A stretch of 64,000 bases of DNA from DUUI01 sp964345765 (lineage in GTDB: Bacteria > Bacillota_I > Bacilli_A > Erysipelotrichales > Erysipelotrichaceae): assembly GCA_964345765.1 (NCBI GenBank), contig CAYFSJ010000002.1, positions 10,321-74,320 of the forward strand. The letters run 5' to 3'. Shown one piece after another: positions 15,800 through 24,835 of this stretch (position 1 is the stretch's first letter; each line of letters begins with the position of its first letter). Position numbers and translations under genes: made by a program. The notes under the pieces are model-generated. The model did no database searches. It saw nothing but the letters and a program-made list of their open reading frames with translations, and was not told where the DNA came from.

Positions 15800-17800
15800 C
15801 TATTTATGGATAATGGCATCAAAGGCACAGTTATTGATACAAGCACCACAATGGATACAGAGTGACTGATCGATGTGGTGATGTTCTCTAATATCACCTT
15901 CAATGGCTTGAACTGGACATAAACGGGCACATTTTCCACAACCGACACAATTATCAGTAATGTAGTATCCCATTAGGGCGTGACATACTTTTGATGGACA
16001 GTTTTTATCAAAGACATGCGCTTCATATTCATCTCTAAAATACTTTAAGGTTGAAACAACTGGATTTGGGGCGGTTTGTCCTAGGGCACATAGTGATGTT
16101 AGCGCAATATTTTGAGATAATTCCTCAAGTTGAATCAAGTCTTTTTCACTCGCTTCACCATGGGTCATTCGCGTCAGGATTTCTAACATTCGTTTGGTTC
16201 CTTCACGACATGGGACACATTTACCACAGGATTCTTCTACACTAAATTCTAAAAAGAAACGGGCAATATCAACCATACAGTTGTCCTCATCCATAACAAT
16301 CATTCCACCTGAACCCATCATCGATCCTATTGAAACAAGATTATCAAAATCAATCGGCGTTTCTAGATGTTGAGCAGTGATACATCCCCCTGATGGTCCA
16401 CCTGTTTGAACAGCTTTAAATTTCTTATTATTTGGGCATCCTCCACCAATGTCTTCAATCATTTCTTTGAGGGTAATCCCCATTTCAACTTCAACTAAGC
16501 CTGTGTTAGTTATTTTTCCACCCAACGCAAAGACTTTGGTTCCTGACGATTTTTCGGTTCCTAAAGATTTAAACCATTGAGCTCCTTTATGAAGGATTTG
16601 AGGAATATTTGCTAGTGTCTCAACATTATTGATGTTGGTTGGTTTACCCCATAGACCAGCCTTAGCAGGGAATGGTGGCTTGTTTCTAGGAATACCTCTT
16701 TGTCCTTCAATACTTGCGATAAGCGCGGTTTCTTCACCACAGACAAAGGCACCGGCTCCTAAGCGTATTTCTATGTCGAAATCAAAGCCACTCTCAAGAA
16801 TATTATTTCCTAATAAACCTACTTCTTTCGCTTGATCGATGGCTAGTTGGAGCCTTTCAATAGCTAATGGATATTCCGCTCTAACATAGACATAACCTAA
16901 GGATGCACCAATCGCATAACCACCAATGATCATGGCTTCAATGATAGAATGAGGATCTCCTTCTAAGACAGAACGATCCATGAAGGCACCTGGATCACCT
17001 TCGTCGGCATTACAAATAAAGTATTTTTGATCAGCTTGGTTCTCTAGAGCAAATTTCCATTTTAAACCAGTTGGAAAACCGGCTCCTCCACGTCCTCTTA
17101 ATCCTGAGTCCATTACTTCTTGGACAACCTCTTGTGGGGACATGCTTGAAAGAACTTTTCCTAGAGCTTTATAGCCGTCTAAACCGATGTATTCTTCGAT
17201 GCTTTCTGGATTAATTAAGCCACAGTTCTTAAGGACAATACGTGTTTGTTTCTTATAGAAATCCAAGTCAAGAATATCATCTGTTTCAACATGTAAATGT
17301 TTGAGTGATTCGATTAATTCTAGTTCACGGGGACTATACAGTTCTTTAGGTTCTTTGACATCAGGATTAGTTAAGCGAATTAAGCCTTCTTTTGAATGAT
17401 GTAATAATTCCAGAACCGTCTCTTCTTGAGCTCGTAAACCTGAGAGTGTGTATTCTTTAACCGGTTCATCATTTAACAGATGATGCTCAAAAACTCTAAC
17501 TGTTTTTTCTGGTGTCATATGAACATAGGTAATCTTTGGTTTTCCTATTTTGAAAACTTCAACAATTGGTTCATAGACACACATACCGATACAACCGACT
17601 TTATCAAGGATGACATTATTACTTTGATAGTGGTCGATTTCTTCTTGGAATGTTTCATATACTTTTTGGGCGCCAGATGATAGCCCACAAGTGGCCATTC
17701 CGACGACCACTCGATAATTATCTGAATTAAAATATTTCTTTTCAAAGTCAAGATGTTTTACTTTGAGTTGGTCGTAATTATTGATCAGTTTGAGGTTCAT
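15800..17800 (-). CDS. hydB: Hydrogenase NuoF-like subunit (NADH/FMN)
   Basis: 666 residues, multidomain. The N-terminal thioredoxin-like 2Fe-2S domain (Cys38, Cys70, Cys74) has only one Cys in its first motif (GMATCGLSSGA). The NuoF core follows: FMN/NADH loop GLRGRGGAGFPTG, CNADEGDPGAFMDR, GAGAFVCGEETAL and the 4Fe-4S site ESCGKCVPCREG. The C-terminus has two ferredoxin motifs (CVGCGKCARLCP and CIHCGACINNCA). This is the HydB layout of bifurcating hydrogenases: NADH is oxidised at FMN. It lies between hydC, overlapping by 23 bp, and hydA, 9 nt on. Confidence 0.95.
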   Translation of the reverse strand: MNLKLINNYDQLKVKHLDFEKKYFNSDNYRVVVGMATCGLSSGAQKVYETFQEEIDHYQSNNVILDKVGCIGMCVYEPIVEVFKIGKPKITYVHMTPEKTVRVFEHHLLNDEPVKEYTLSGLRAQEETVLELLHHSKEGLIRLTNPDVKEPKELYSPRELELIESLKHLHVETDDILDLDFYKKQTRIVLKNCGLINPESIEEYIGLDGYKALGKVLSSMSPQEVVQEVMDSGLRGRGGAGFPTGLKWKFALENQADQKYFICNADEGDPGAFMDRSVLEGDPHSIIEAMIIGGYAIGASLGYVYVRAEYPLAIERLQLAIDQAKEVGLLGNNILESGFDFDIEIRLGAGAFVCGEETALIASIEGQRGIPRNKPPFPAKAGLWGKPTNINNVETLANIPQILHKGAQWFKSLGTEKSSGTKVFALGGKITNTGLVEVEMGITLKEMIEDIGGGCPNNKKFKAVQTGGPSGGCITAQHLETPIDFDNLVSIGSMMGSGGMIVMDEDNCMVDIARFFLEFSVEESCGKCVPCREGTKRMLEILTRMTHGEASEKDLIQLEELSQNIALTSLCALGQTAPNPVVSTLKYFRDEYEAHVFDKNCPSKVCHALMGYYITDNCVGCGKCARLCPVQAIEGDIREHHHIDQSLCIHCGACINNCAFDAIIHK

Positions 17801-18302
17801 CTTGTTCTCCCACTTGATATTCTTTTAGAATATTCCAAATCTCAGATGTATCAACAATATTAGCGTAGACATCTTTGTCGATCATCATGACTGGTGCTAA
17901 GCTACAACATCCTAAACAACGGGTTGCCTCAAGAGTAAACATGGCATCTTTAGTTGTTTGATCCACTTTGATGTCAAGTACTTTACAGACTTCATCGATG
18001 ACTTGTTGAGCTTTTTTGACATAACACACAGTTCCCATACAAACAGAGATAGTGTGTTGGCCTTTTGGTTGTGTACTAAATTGTGAATAGAAGGTTGTTA
18101 CTCCATATAATTCAGCAATAGGCACATTGAGTTTTGAGGAGATATGTTTGTGTACTTCTAATGGAAGGAATCCAAAAAGACTTTGAGCTTTTTGAAGTAC
18201 ATTCAACGAAATACCTCGCTTATCTTTATAGGAATCAATGTACTCATCTAAAAGGAGATAACGCGAATCATCTTCAGCAATTTGAATGCGATTATTATGC
18301 AT
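17778..18302 (-). CDS. hydC: Hydrogenase NuoE-like subunit
   Basis: 174 residues. The helical N-terminus is followed by the thioredoxin-like NuoE domain GVTTFYSQFSTQPKG with the 2Fe-2S ligands Cys88, Cys93, Cys129 and Cys133. It passes electrons between the FMN of HydB and the rest of the complex. It is the first gene of hydCBA, preceded by AAAGGAG and a TATAAT promoter. The trimer composition is the one known for electron-bifurcating/confurcating hydrogenases; bifurcation itself is inferred from family, not seen. Confidence 0.94.
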   Translation of the reverse strand: MHNNRIQIAEDDSRYLLLDEYIDSYKDKRGISLNVLQKAQSLFGFLPLEVHKHISSKLNVPIAELYGVTTFYSQFSTQPKGQHTISVCMGTVCYVKKAQQVIDEVCKVLDIKVDQTTKDAMFTLEATRCLGCCSLAPVMMIDKDVYANIVDTSEIWNILKEYQVGEQDEPQTDQ

Positions 18303-18331
18303 ATGAAATCGCTCCTTTCAACGTTAGTTAC

Positions 18332-18360
18332 ATTATAATCAGAAACAATGCGAAATGAAA
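18332..18360 (-). promoter_or_regulatory. Promoter of hydCBA
   Basis: TTTCAT (18360-18355), 17-bp spacer, TATAAT (18337-18332). The -10 is perfect, the -35 weak. No Rex-like operator was recognised nearby. Confidence 0.55.
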
Positions 18361-18429
18361 GCGCTTTTTTAATAAAAAATCAAGAAATTTGACCATCAAA
18401 GTAAATTAAAATTTTCACTAAATTTCTGC

Positions 18430-18458
18430 TTGATTTCATTATTTCAATATGGTATAGT
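18430..18458 (+). promoter_or_regulatory. Promoter of tRNA-Ser/Asp/Gly cluster
   Basis: TTGATT (18430-18435), 17-bp spacer, TATAGT (18453-18458), 20 nt before tRNA-Ser. Confidence 0.7.
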
Positions 18459-18478
18459 TGTATGGCACTCAACCTAAT

Positions 18479-18569
18479 GGAGTAGTACTCAAGAGGCTGA
18501 AGAGGTGCCCCTGCTAAGGGTATAGGTCAGGAAACTGGCGCGAGAGTTCAAATCTCTCCTACTCCGCCA
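18479..18569 (+). tRNA. tRNA-Ser (GCT)
   Basis: 91 nt with CCA and a long variable arm. GGAGTAG pairs with CTACTCC; the anticodon GCT is at 18513-18515 in loop CTGCTAA. Confidence 0.96.
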
Positions 18570-18586
18570 TTTATTCTTTGATAGCT

Positions 18587-18663
18587 GGTCCCGTGGTGTA
18601 GCGGTTTAACATGCCTGCCTGTCACGCAGGAGATCGCGGGTTCGATCCCCGTCGGGACCGCCA
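18587..18663 (+). tRNA. tRNA-Asp (GTC), copy 2
   Basis: 77 nt, identical to the copy at 10043. Anticodon GTC at 18621-18623, CCA encoded. Confidence 0.97.
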
Positions 18664-18664
18664 T

Positions 18665-18738
18665 GCAGATGTAGTTCAATGGTAGAACGTAACCTTGCCA
18701 AGGTTAATACGGGGGTTCGATTCCCCTCATCTGCTCCA
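18665..18738 (+). tRNA. tRNA-Gly (GCC)
   Basis: 74 nt with CCA, one base after tRNA-Asp. Acceptor GCAGATG/CATCTGC; anticodon GCC at 18697-18699. Confidence 0.97.
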
Positions 18739-18750
18739 GTTGGAAATTAT

Positions 18751-18774
18751 ACGCACGTAATGGTGCGTTTTTTA
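18751..18774 (+). terminator. Terminator of tRNA cluster
   Basis: ACGCAC, six-base loop, GTGCGT, then TTTTTT. Confidence 0.85.
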
Positions 18775-18829
18775 TATCCAAATCAAACAAATAAATCAGC
18801 ATCAGTTTGTTAGAATTATTAAGTAAGGA

Positions 18830-20284
18830 GTGATTGGCTATAAGGAAAAAGTCGCAATCATAGGCATGGGAATCGCAGGTATGGGTACCCTGGTTGCTTA
18901 TAACAAACAAAAACAACCACCACAGATTACTTGTTATGATATAAAAACAAGTTTTGGTAGGGGCTTCCCCTTTAGAAAAGATTCTAATGACATCCTTTTA
19001 AATGTCAGACCAAAAGATGTTTCATTTGATTTCGATAACCCTAACGAATTTAAAGTGTGGTTACAAGAAAATAACTATGACTACAATGAATATGTCCCTC
19101 GACATGTTTATGGTTCATTTATGATTGAAAAGACTTAATCCTTAATTAAAACAATGGGCGCAACTGAAGTGGTTGATAAAGTTATTGACTGCATCTATCT
19201 AAAAGACTCCAAACAGTTTAAGATTATCACTCAATCAGGTCAATCAGATCTCTTTGATCGTGTTCATCTTTGTTGCGGGGTTCTTCCACCAAAAGATTTC
19301 TTTCAATTAAATGGTCAAACTAACTACATCAATCAAATTTATCCAGTTGTTAGTCGATTAAATGACATTAAACAAACTGAGAGAGTCGGAGTCATTGGGA
19401 CATCACTTTCAGCCATTGATGTCACTCGATACTTACTCAAAAACAATAAAGCACAAGAAGTAGTCATGTTTTCAATCGATAATGTTTTCCCAAGTGTTAG
19501 ACAAGAACGCATTGATTGTCAGATTCATCACTTCACCATAAAGAATATTGAACAAATTCGAGACAAACAAAATGGAACAATCCAATTTGAACAAGTCGAT
19601 GAACTCTTAGAAAAAGAATTTAAAGTGCATCACCTTAATCCACAAAAAATTATTGAAAAATATAGCGATGGATTTAACACCATCAAACAAAGTTTAATCA
19701 AAGATAAACAACTCTCGTTAGTTCAAAGTCTCATCGTTAAACTATTCGCCTCTTTTAATGTGGCATGGTTTGGACTCAATCAATCAGATAAGAAGAAATT
19801 CACAGATAAATACCAATTAATGATTCAGCTTTTTGGTAGCCCAATCCCAGAAGAAACTGGACTCTTACTTAATGAGATGGTTGAAGATGGTAAAATCAAA
19901 ATAATTGTGGATGCCTTTGATGTTAAAAAGAACAAAGAAACTGATTTATTTGACATTATTAAAGAAACTGAAAAAACTCAACGAGTGGCAGCCAGTGTTA
20001 ACTGGATGGTAAATGCAACCGGTCTAGATATGAGTTTTAGTTCCTTAGATAAGAATTCTTTAATCAATAAGCTTTTTAACCAAGAGTTGTTAACGAAAAG
20101 TGATCATGGCGGAATCATTGTCTTAGAAGACAAATTTCAAGTTGTATCCCCTAAGTATGGCACAATCGAGAATCTACATGCCCATGGTGTATTGATTGCT
20201 GGGGTGCAATTTAGTAATAACTCAACCAATACAATTCAAGAGTCAGCTCATCGAGTTATCCAAAGAATTGGTAATCAAAAATAA
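18830..20284 (+). pseudogene. FAD/NAD(P)-binding oxidoreductase interrupted by an in-frame stop
   Basis: One reading frame runs from about 18830 to 20284 apart from a single TAA at 19136-19138. The first part has the FAD-binding start VAIIGMGIAGMGTLVA and the family features SFGRGFPFR and YVPRHVYGSFM. The second part (376 residues from the ATG at 19154) continues in the same frame with VHLCCGVLPP, a second dinucleotide motif VGVIGTSLSAIDVTRYLL and the C-terminal VNATGLDMS. Reading through would give about 484 residues, like YdhS-type FAD-NAD(P)-binding proteins. The start is also weak: GTG at 18830 sits on its own AAGGAG. It is probably a recently broken gene; a CAA-to-TAA change would explain it. 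Sequencing error is possible. Confidence 0.75.
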
Positions 20285-20375
20285 TTTAACTGTTGTTTAA
20301 TTCGCCAATACACTATTATTTAATTGTTAAATTAATTTTATCAAACATAATTACAATTTCATCATGTCAGAGGCT

Positions 20376-20386
20376 TATGGTATACT
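20376..20386 (+). promoter_or_regulatory. Extended -10 promoter of deacetylase gene
   Basis: TATGGTATACT: TRTGN followed by TATACT (20381-20386). A weak -35 (TTCATC) lies 17 bp upstream. Confidence 0.5.
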
Positions 20387-20427
20387 TTGACTGTTAAATA
20401 ATCATAAAAAACATAAACGAGGTGTCT

Positions 20428-21813
20428 ATGAAAAAAATAAAAATCACAGTGCTTCTATTTATTGCGTTATTTGTCTTGGCTAGCTGTTCTAAACCAAACC
20501 CAGCTAACCAAATAAATAAGCATTTAGAAGTCTTACTAACCCAAAACAACAAAGCACTTATCGCCTTAAACAAGGTCATTGAACATCAAGGAAACTTACA
20601 AGAATTACTTGATCAAGACATTCAAGTTGAAGCGTTAACTAAAGACAATAGTCAACTTCAAAGTCATTTAAATCAACGCATTGAAGGACTCAATCTCATC
20701 GAACCAGAATTAGAACCAATTCAAGAAGAATTAGACAAATTAAATGAAGTCGATTTAGAGCACTTAGAAAAAGGACAAGATGAATTATCGGCATTAAAGT
20801 CATCATTAGGTGCGCTTAAAGAGAACTACAATTTGGTAATTAATCAATTTAAAACTCAATTTGATACTGAACAAAAACTAATTGATGTCTTAATTCAGGA
20901 AGATCCATCCATTCAAGATTTAGAAACAAGCATTAACGAAGTGAACACTAAAAACAATGAACTTGTTGGTGTAATTTCAACATTTAAAGAAACAAACACA
21001 ACCCTTAACAATCAAGTAGATGCATGGAAAACTGCCCTAGAAGCTCAAGAGAATCAAGAGAATGAGTCAGTCGATGAACCTCAACTAGAAGAGGAATTAG
21101 TAGAAGTCAGTGAACCTGAAGTACAAGAGGTCCAACCAATTGAAACAGTTGTTGAACCGAAATATACAATTGACGCAAACTTTATGGTTAGACATCTGGA
21201 TGAAACATCAAGTGATCCCCTTGTCTTATTAACTTTTGATGATGCTGTTCAACCTGAACCTAATTCTTATTCACTAGAGATTGCTGAGAAATTAAAAGAA
21301 AAAGGTGTCAATGCGATCTTCTTCTTTAATGGTATGTTTTTAGAAAATGAACATGGTCAAAGTCATTTAAAACAAATTCATGATTTAGGCTTTACCATTG
21401 GCAATCACACTTATTCACATCCTCACTTAAATCAACTTGATTACGAACAAACCAAAGAAGAGATTATTAAGACCAATGATTTGATTGAACAAATTATTGG
21501 AGAAAGACCAACAATCTTTAGACCATCCTTTGGCATTATGGGAGAACACACCCAACAAGTCCTTCAAGAAGAAGGCATGATTTGGATGAACTGGACCTAT
21601 GGTTATGACTGGGAAGCGGATTATATGCAAGCTGAACCATTAGCCGATATTATGGTCAATACCCCTTATTTGTCCGATGGAGCAAACTTATTGATGCACG
21701 ATCGTAAATGGACAGCTGAAGCGATTGGCAGTATTGTCGATGGATTACAAGAAAAAGGGTATACAATTGCTGATCCAAATCTAATTGAATTAAGCGGGGT
21801 AAATAATGAGTAA
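20428..21813 (+). CDS. Polysaccharide deacetylase (NodB domain) lipoprotein with coiled-coil stalk
   Basis: 461 residues starting MKKIKITVLL; GAGGTG lies just ahead, so the GTG two codons earlier is not used. The signal peptide ends in LASC (lipobox). Residues about 25-215 are helical and coiled coil, acidic towards the end. The NodB domain follows from about 265: LLTFDDA, the metal-binding HTYSHPHL, RPSFG and LLMHDRK. Family enzymes remove N-acetyl groups from peptidoglycan or surface polysaccharide, here on the outside of the membrane. Its last 8 bp overlap the next gene, so both are one operon. Confidence 0.9.
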   Translation: MKKIKITVLLFIALFVLASCSKPNPANQINKHLEVLLTQNNKALIALNKVIEHQGNLQELLDQDIQVEALTKDNSQLQSHLNQRIEGLNLIEPELEPIQEELDKLNEVDLEHLEKGQDELSALKSSLGALKENYNLVINQFKTQFDTEQKLIDVLIQEDPSIQDLETSINEVNTKNNELVGVISTFKETNTTLNNQVDAWKTALEAQENQENESVDEPQLEEELVEVSEPEVQEVQPIETVVEPKYTIDANFMVRHLDETSSDPLVLLTFDDAVQPEPNSYSLEIAEKLKEKGVNAIFFFNGMFLENEHGQSHLKQIHDLGFTIGNHTYSHPHLNQLDYEQTKEEIIKTNDLIEQIIGERPTIFRPSFGIMGEHTQQVLQEEGMIWMNWTYGYDWEADYMQAEPLADIMVNTPYLSDGANLLMHDRKWTAEAIGSIVDGLQEKGYTIADPNLIELSGVNNE

Positions 21814-23074
21814 GCGTAGTTATAATAGACGACCACAAACAAGACGATTAAATGTCACAGGACTCCTTCTATTATTAATTCCAGTCTTATTAATCGCAGG
21901 ATTAATCTGGCAATTCTTTTTTAGAACAGAAAAAGCTCCAGAAGAAGTCGTCGATTTAAGTCAACCAGTTGAAGTACTAACACCAGAAACCACATCGCTG
22001 AGTGTTCCAACAGATCTACCAAGTAAATTCTTCTATGATAGTGGAATCGATATCCCTTATCCTGCTGATGGTGTTAAAGGCATCTACATGTCAGCCTATG
22101 GTTTTGCTAACGCAACCTTACATGAAGAAAATATGAATTTAATCCAAAACAGTAATTTAAATGCAATTGTCTTAGATGTTAAAAATGACTGGGGAACCAT
22201 TACCATGGATTTCCATACGGATCATCCACTAATTAATGAAAACACCGAAAAAGTATTAGATGCGACAACCACCCTTCAAGAATTTGAAGATCGTCAAATC
22301 TATCCTATTGCCCGTATTGTTACCTTTAAAGATACTAACTTTGCTAAGAATCATCCAGAATACGCCTTTAGAAATCCAGATGGTTCAGTCTGGACAAACC
22401 ATAGTGGTGAAGCATTCCTTAACCCCTTCATGCAAGAAGTTTGGGACTACACCATCGATATCTCAATTGAGGCAGCTAAGGCTGGCTTTAAAGAAATTCA
22501 GTATGATTACATCCGTTTTGCAGAAAACTTTTCTGCTTTCCAACCTAACCTAACCCACAGCATGGGGCGTTACGAAGGATCAGATTTACCAATGGAAGAA
22601 CTAAGAGTGAAAGCCATTAATGATTTCATTGAATATGCTCAAGAAAGGCTTAGACCTTATCAAGTTGATATTGGGATTGATATCTTTGGTTATACGGCCA
22701 CTGTCCCAGAAGATTCTGATATTGGTCAAAACTTCCAACAGATGGCAGAACGTGGTGACGTAGTTAGTTCAATGATTTATCCAAGTCACTGGGGTCCTGG
22801 CTACTTTGGTTTAAGAGCTCCAGATACAGCCCCATATGAAGTGGTTCAAAATTACATTGTCCAAGAAATTGAAATCTTATCGGCTGTTGAACATCCACCA
22901 ATTACTAGACCTTGGTTACAAGATTTCACAGCTAGCTATCTTGGCTCTGGCTGGTACATACCATATGGTCCTGCTGAAGTTAAAGCACAAGTCCAAGCAC
23001 TTAAAGATAATGGTATTAATGAATTCCTCTTATGGAATGCTGGAAATCGTTATTCACCTGTTACTGATTATTAA
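21806..23074 (+). CDS. Membrane-anchored glycoside-hydrolase-like protein (DUF4015 type)
   Basis: 422 residues. A basic N-terminus (RRPQTRR) and one transmembrane helix (LLLLLIPVLLIAGLIWQFFF) anchor it facing out. The remainder is a TIM-barrel-like DUF4015 domain: VKGIYMSAYG, NAIVLDVKNDWGTI, IYPIARIVTFKD, EIQYDYIRFAE, DIGIDIFGYT and PWLQDF. The family is regarded as a putative glycoside hydrolase of unknown substrate. The overlap with the deacetylase gene suggests the two act on the same envelope glycan. Confidence 0.85.
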   Translation: MSKRSYNRRPQTRRLNVTGLLLLLIPVLLIAGLIWQFFFRTEKAPEEVVDLSQPVEVLTPETTSLSVPTDLPSKFFYDSGIDIPYPADGVKGIYMSAYGFANATLHEENMNLIQNSNLNAIVLDVKNDWGTITMDFHTDHPLINENTEKVLDATTTLQEFEDRQIYPIARIVTFKDTNFAKNHPEYAFRNPDGSVWTNHSGEAFLNPFMQEVWDYTIDISIEAAKAGFKEIQYDYIRFAENFSAFQPNLTHSMGRYEGSDLPMEELRVKAINDFIEYAQERLRPYQVDIGIDIFGYTATVPEDSDIGQNFQQMAERGDVVSSMIYPSHWGPGYFGLRAPDTAPYEVVQNYIVQEIEILSAVEHPPITRPWLQDFTASYLGSGWYIPYGPAEVKAQVQALKDNGINEFLLWNAGNRYSPVTDY

Positions 23075-23098
23075 ACTGCCTATATGGCAGTTTTTTTA
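23074..23098 (+). terminator. Terminator of deacetylase operon
   Basis: AACTGCC, loop TATAT, GGCAGTT, then T7. It begins at the last base of the stop codon. Confidence 0.88.
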
Positions 23099-23102
23099 TC
23101 GG

Positions 23103-23133
23103 CAATTATTTATTGTTTTTCAATAAATAATTG
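23103..23133. promoter_or_regulatory. Perfect 13-bp AT-rich palindrome upstream of DUF2975 operon
   Basis: CAATTATTTATTG, loop TTTTT, CAATAAATAATTG. It ends immediately before the -35 of the next promoter. It could be an operator for the Xre regulator encoded in the operon. Confidence 0.5.
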
Positions 23134-23161
23134 TTGCATTTCATAAAAATAAGAATATAAT
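23134..23161 (+). promoter_or_regulatory. Promoter of DUF2975/Xre operon
   Basis: TTGCAT (23134-23139), 16-bp spacer, TATAAT (23156-23161). Confidence 0.7.
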
Positions 23162-23179
23162 GTGTTTAAGGAGGAAGAT

Positions 23180-23650
23180 ATGAAACACACCAAATTTAAA
23201 TCTAACCTGTTTAAACTATTCTTGATTCCACTCTTTTTGGTTTCAATCTTATTACTTGTTTATGTAATGCCAACGATAGCTCAAGAGATCGCTCAGAGTT
23301 GGAAAGAATTAGAGCATCTTCAAACACCAATCTTACTAATAACTCAAGTACTACTGCTATTCTTTATGATTGGTTTAGGCGTTTTAGTTTATTTATCCTT
23401 TAAATTTGACCATCAAGAGGTGTATACACTTAATTTCACTAAATCACTTAATCTATTATCAATTTTATCTTATCTAAGTGTTGCTGGAATTGTCGTCATC
23501 TATCTTCTATTAAAGAATGAAGGTGGTCCTGGTCCAGGTGAATTCATCGCCCTCAGTGTATTATCCCTTATCATAATACTAGCAGGGCTTGGATTTAGTC
23601 TTTTAGCAGATACCATCAAAACCGCATCAAATTATTCAATAAATCAGTAG
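23180..23650 (+). CDS. DUF2975 membrane protein (copy 1)
   Basis: 156 residues; the start MKHTKFKSN has AAGGAGG in front, so an earlier in-frame GTG is rejected. It has four membrane segments. The middle carries the loop YTLNFTKSLNLLSILSY, typical of DUF2975, followed by a glycine/proline-rich loop (NEGGPGPGEF). It is paralogous to the next gene. DUF2975 proteins occur with small Xre regulators, as here, but have no known activity; by analogy they may control or be controlled by the regulator. Confidence 0.78.
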   Translation: MKHTKFKSNLFKLFLIPLFLVSILLLVYVMPTIAQEIAQSWKELEHLQTPILLITQVLLLFFMIGLGVLVYLSFKFDHQEVYTLNFTKSLNLLSILSYLSVAGIVVIYLLLKNEGGPGPGEFIALSVLSLIIILAGLGFSLLADTIKTASNYSINQ

Positions 23651-23658
23651 GAGTTAGT

Positions 23659-24135
23659 ATGAAAAATTCATTTCAATCACATTTATTAAAAGGATTAATT
23701 ACCATCTTTATTGTCTTATCATTAATAGGCATAATCTTTGTTATACCACTTTTAACAGCCTTTGGATTAGAGTCCTATCCAGAAATGGAGCCCGTAGCAC
23801 TTTTTCTTCAACTAGGAACACAGTTATTATTAGCACTCTTTATTTTAGGTTTGGTTCATATTATCTATTTACTTATCTTATTTGATAAAGGACAAGTCTT
23901 TAGTCATAACTTTACAAAAGCACTTAATACAATTTCAATCTTATGTTTTGTTGCGGTAATAGGACTCATTATTATGATTGCAATGGTGACGCCTTATGGT
24001 GGACCGGGTGCTTCTATTTACTTTTTAATTGCCGTTATATTAGCCATTATCATTATAGGCTTAGCTTTATCGATGTTTTCAAAAGTCATTAATCAGGCCA
24101 TTGAATATAAACTTGAAAACGAGTTAACGGTGTAG
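23659..24135 (+). CDS. DUF2975 membrane protein (copy 2)
   Basis: 158 residues with four membrane segments and the same family loops as its neighbour (VFSHNFTKALNTISILCF and TPYGGPGASIYF). It has its own AGGAG site 8 nt after the previous stop. The two paralogues could form a heterodimer. It ends 3 nt before the Xre gene. Confidence 0.78.
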   Translation: MKNSFQSHLLKGLITIFIVLSLIGIIFVIPLLTAFGLESYPEMEPVALFLQLGTQLLLALFILGLVHIIYLLILFDKGQVFSHNFTKALNTISILCFVAVIGLIIMIAMVTPYGGPGASIYFLIAVILAIIIIGLALSMFSKVINQAIEYKLENELTV

Positions 24136-24138
24136 CTT

Positions 24139-24351
24139 ATGCCAATTATTGTCAATTTAGATGTGATGCTTGCTAAACGTAAAATGAGTGTCACCGAATT
24201 AAGCGAAAAAGTAGGAATTACCCTTTCTAACATCTCAATTTTAAAAACAGGAAAAGCCAAGGCGATTCGATTTTCCACACTAGAATCCATCTGTGAAGTC
24301 TTGGATTGTCAACCAGCCGATATTTTAGAATATCAAAAAGAGAAACCATAA
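24139..24351 (+). CDS. Small Xre/Cro-type regulator (YozG-like)
   Basis: 70 residues, essentially one helix-turn-helix: MLAKRKMSVTELSEKVGITLSNISILKTGKAKAIRFSTLESICEVLDCQPADILEY. It is the YozG-like single-domain type that accompanies DUF2975 proteins. It has little Shine-Dalgarno sequence and is probably translated by coupling to the gene 3 nt upstream. It may bind the palindrome at 23103. Confidence 0.92.
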   Translation: MPIIVNLDVMLAKRKMSVTELSEKVGITLSNISILKTGKAKAIRFSTLESICEVLDCQPADILEYQKEKP

Positions 24352-24366
24352 TCCGTTTCTCTTTTT
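24335..24366. terminator. Bidirectional terminator between convergent operons
   Basis: AAAAAGAGAAAC, eight-base loop, GTTTCTCTTTTT, overlapping the Xre stop codon. It serves both the plus-strand Xre operon and the minus-strand operon ending at 24368. Confidence 0.85.
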
Positions 24367-24367
24367 C

Positions 24368-24835
24368 TTACTTCTCAACAATGATAATTTCTTGTTCTGT
24401 TTTACGATTATACATAAAGACAGATAACCAGTAGGCTAATTCAATCGCTAGGATTGTCATAAACAAGATAATAAAGAACCAAGGGAGTGGTTGATCAAAA
24501 TACAGTAGGCCAAAGCCAATTAATAAACCAATGACTCCAATTAAAAACACATTCACTAGACCTTGATATTCAACAATAATATCTTGGTCTTCTTTTTGCC
24601 ATGGTTCTTGTTCTTTTTGTTTGTAATGAATTAAACGAAAGACACCACTGACAATCAAACGATTTAAAATAATGACAACTAAAAACCCAATTAAGTACAG
24701 GCTGTAATATTGTGGAATATCAGCAAGCACTAAACCATCACTTGGATAGTTACTGACCATAAAATAAGCAACAATTCCCGCAAATAAAATCGTCGTCACA
24801 AGCATTGCGATGCTTTTTTTAGTATGATATCTCAT
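24368..24835 (-). CDS. Four-helix membrane protein, unknown function
   Basis: 155 residues with four predicted membrane segments (about 10-27, 44-64, 93-113, 119-141), a cytoplasmic loop rich in charged residues (HYKQKEQEPWQKEDQD) and a tail EQEIIIVEK. I do not recognise the family. It is the last gene of a three-gene unit whose stop/start codons overlap by 4 bp each, so it is co-translated with two small soluble proteins. Confidence 0.7.
   Translation of the reverse strand: MRYHTKKSIAMLVTTILFAGIVAYFMVSNYPSDGLVLADIPQYYSLYLIGFLVVIILNRLIVSGVFRLIHYKQKEQEPWQKEDQDIIVEYQGLVNVFLIGVIGLLIGFGLLYFDQPLPWFFIILFMTILAIELAYWLSVFMYNRKTEQEIIIVEK

Noticed and set aside
10043..18663. tRNA-Asp duplication as evidence of an integrated element between 10043 and 18663
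   Set aside because: The identity covers the tRNA and only one to two extra bases, and the 8.5 kb between holds ordinary housekeeping genes with no integrase; tRNA gene duplication is enough.
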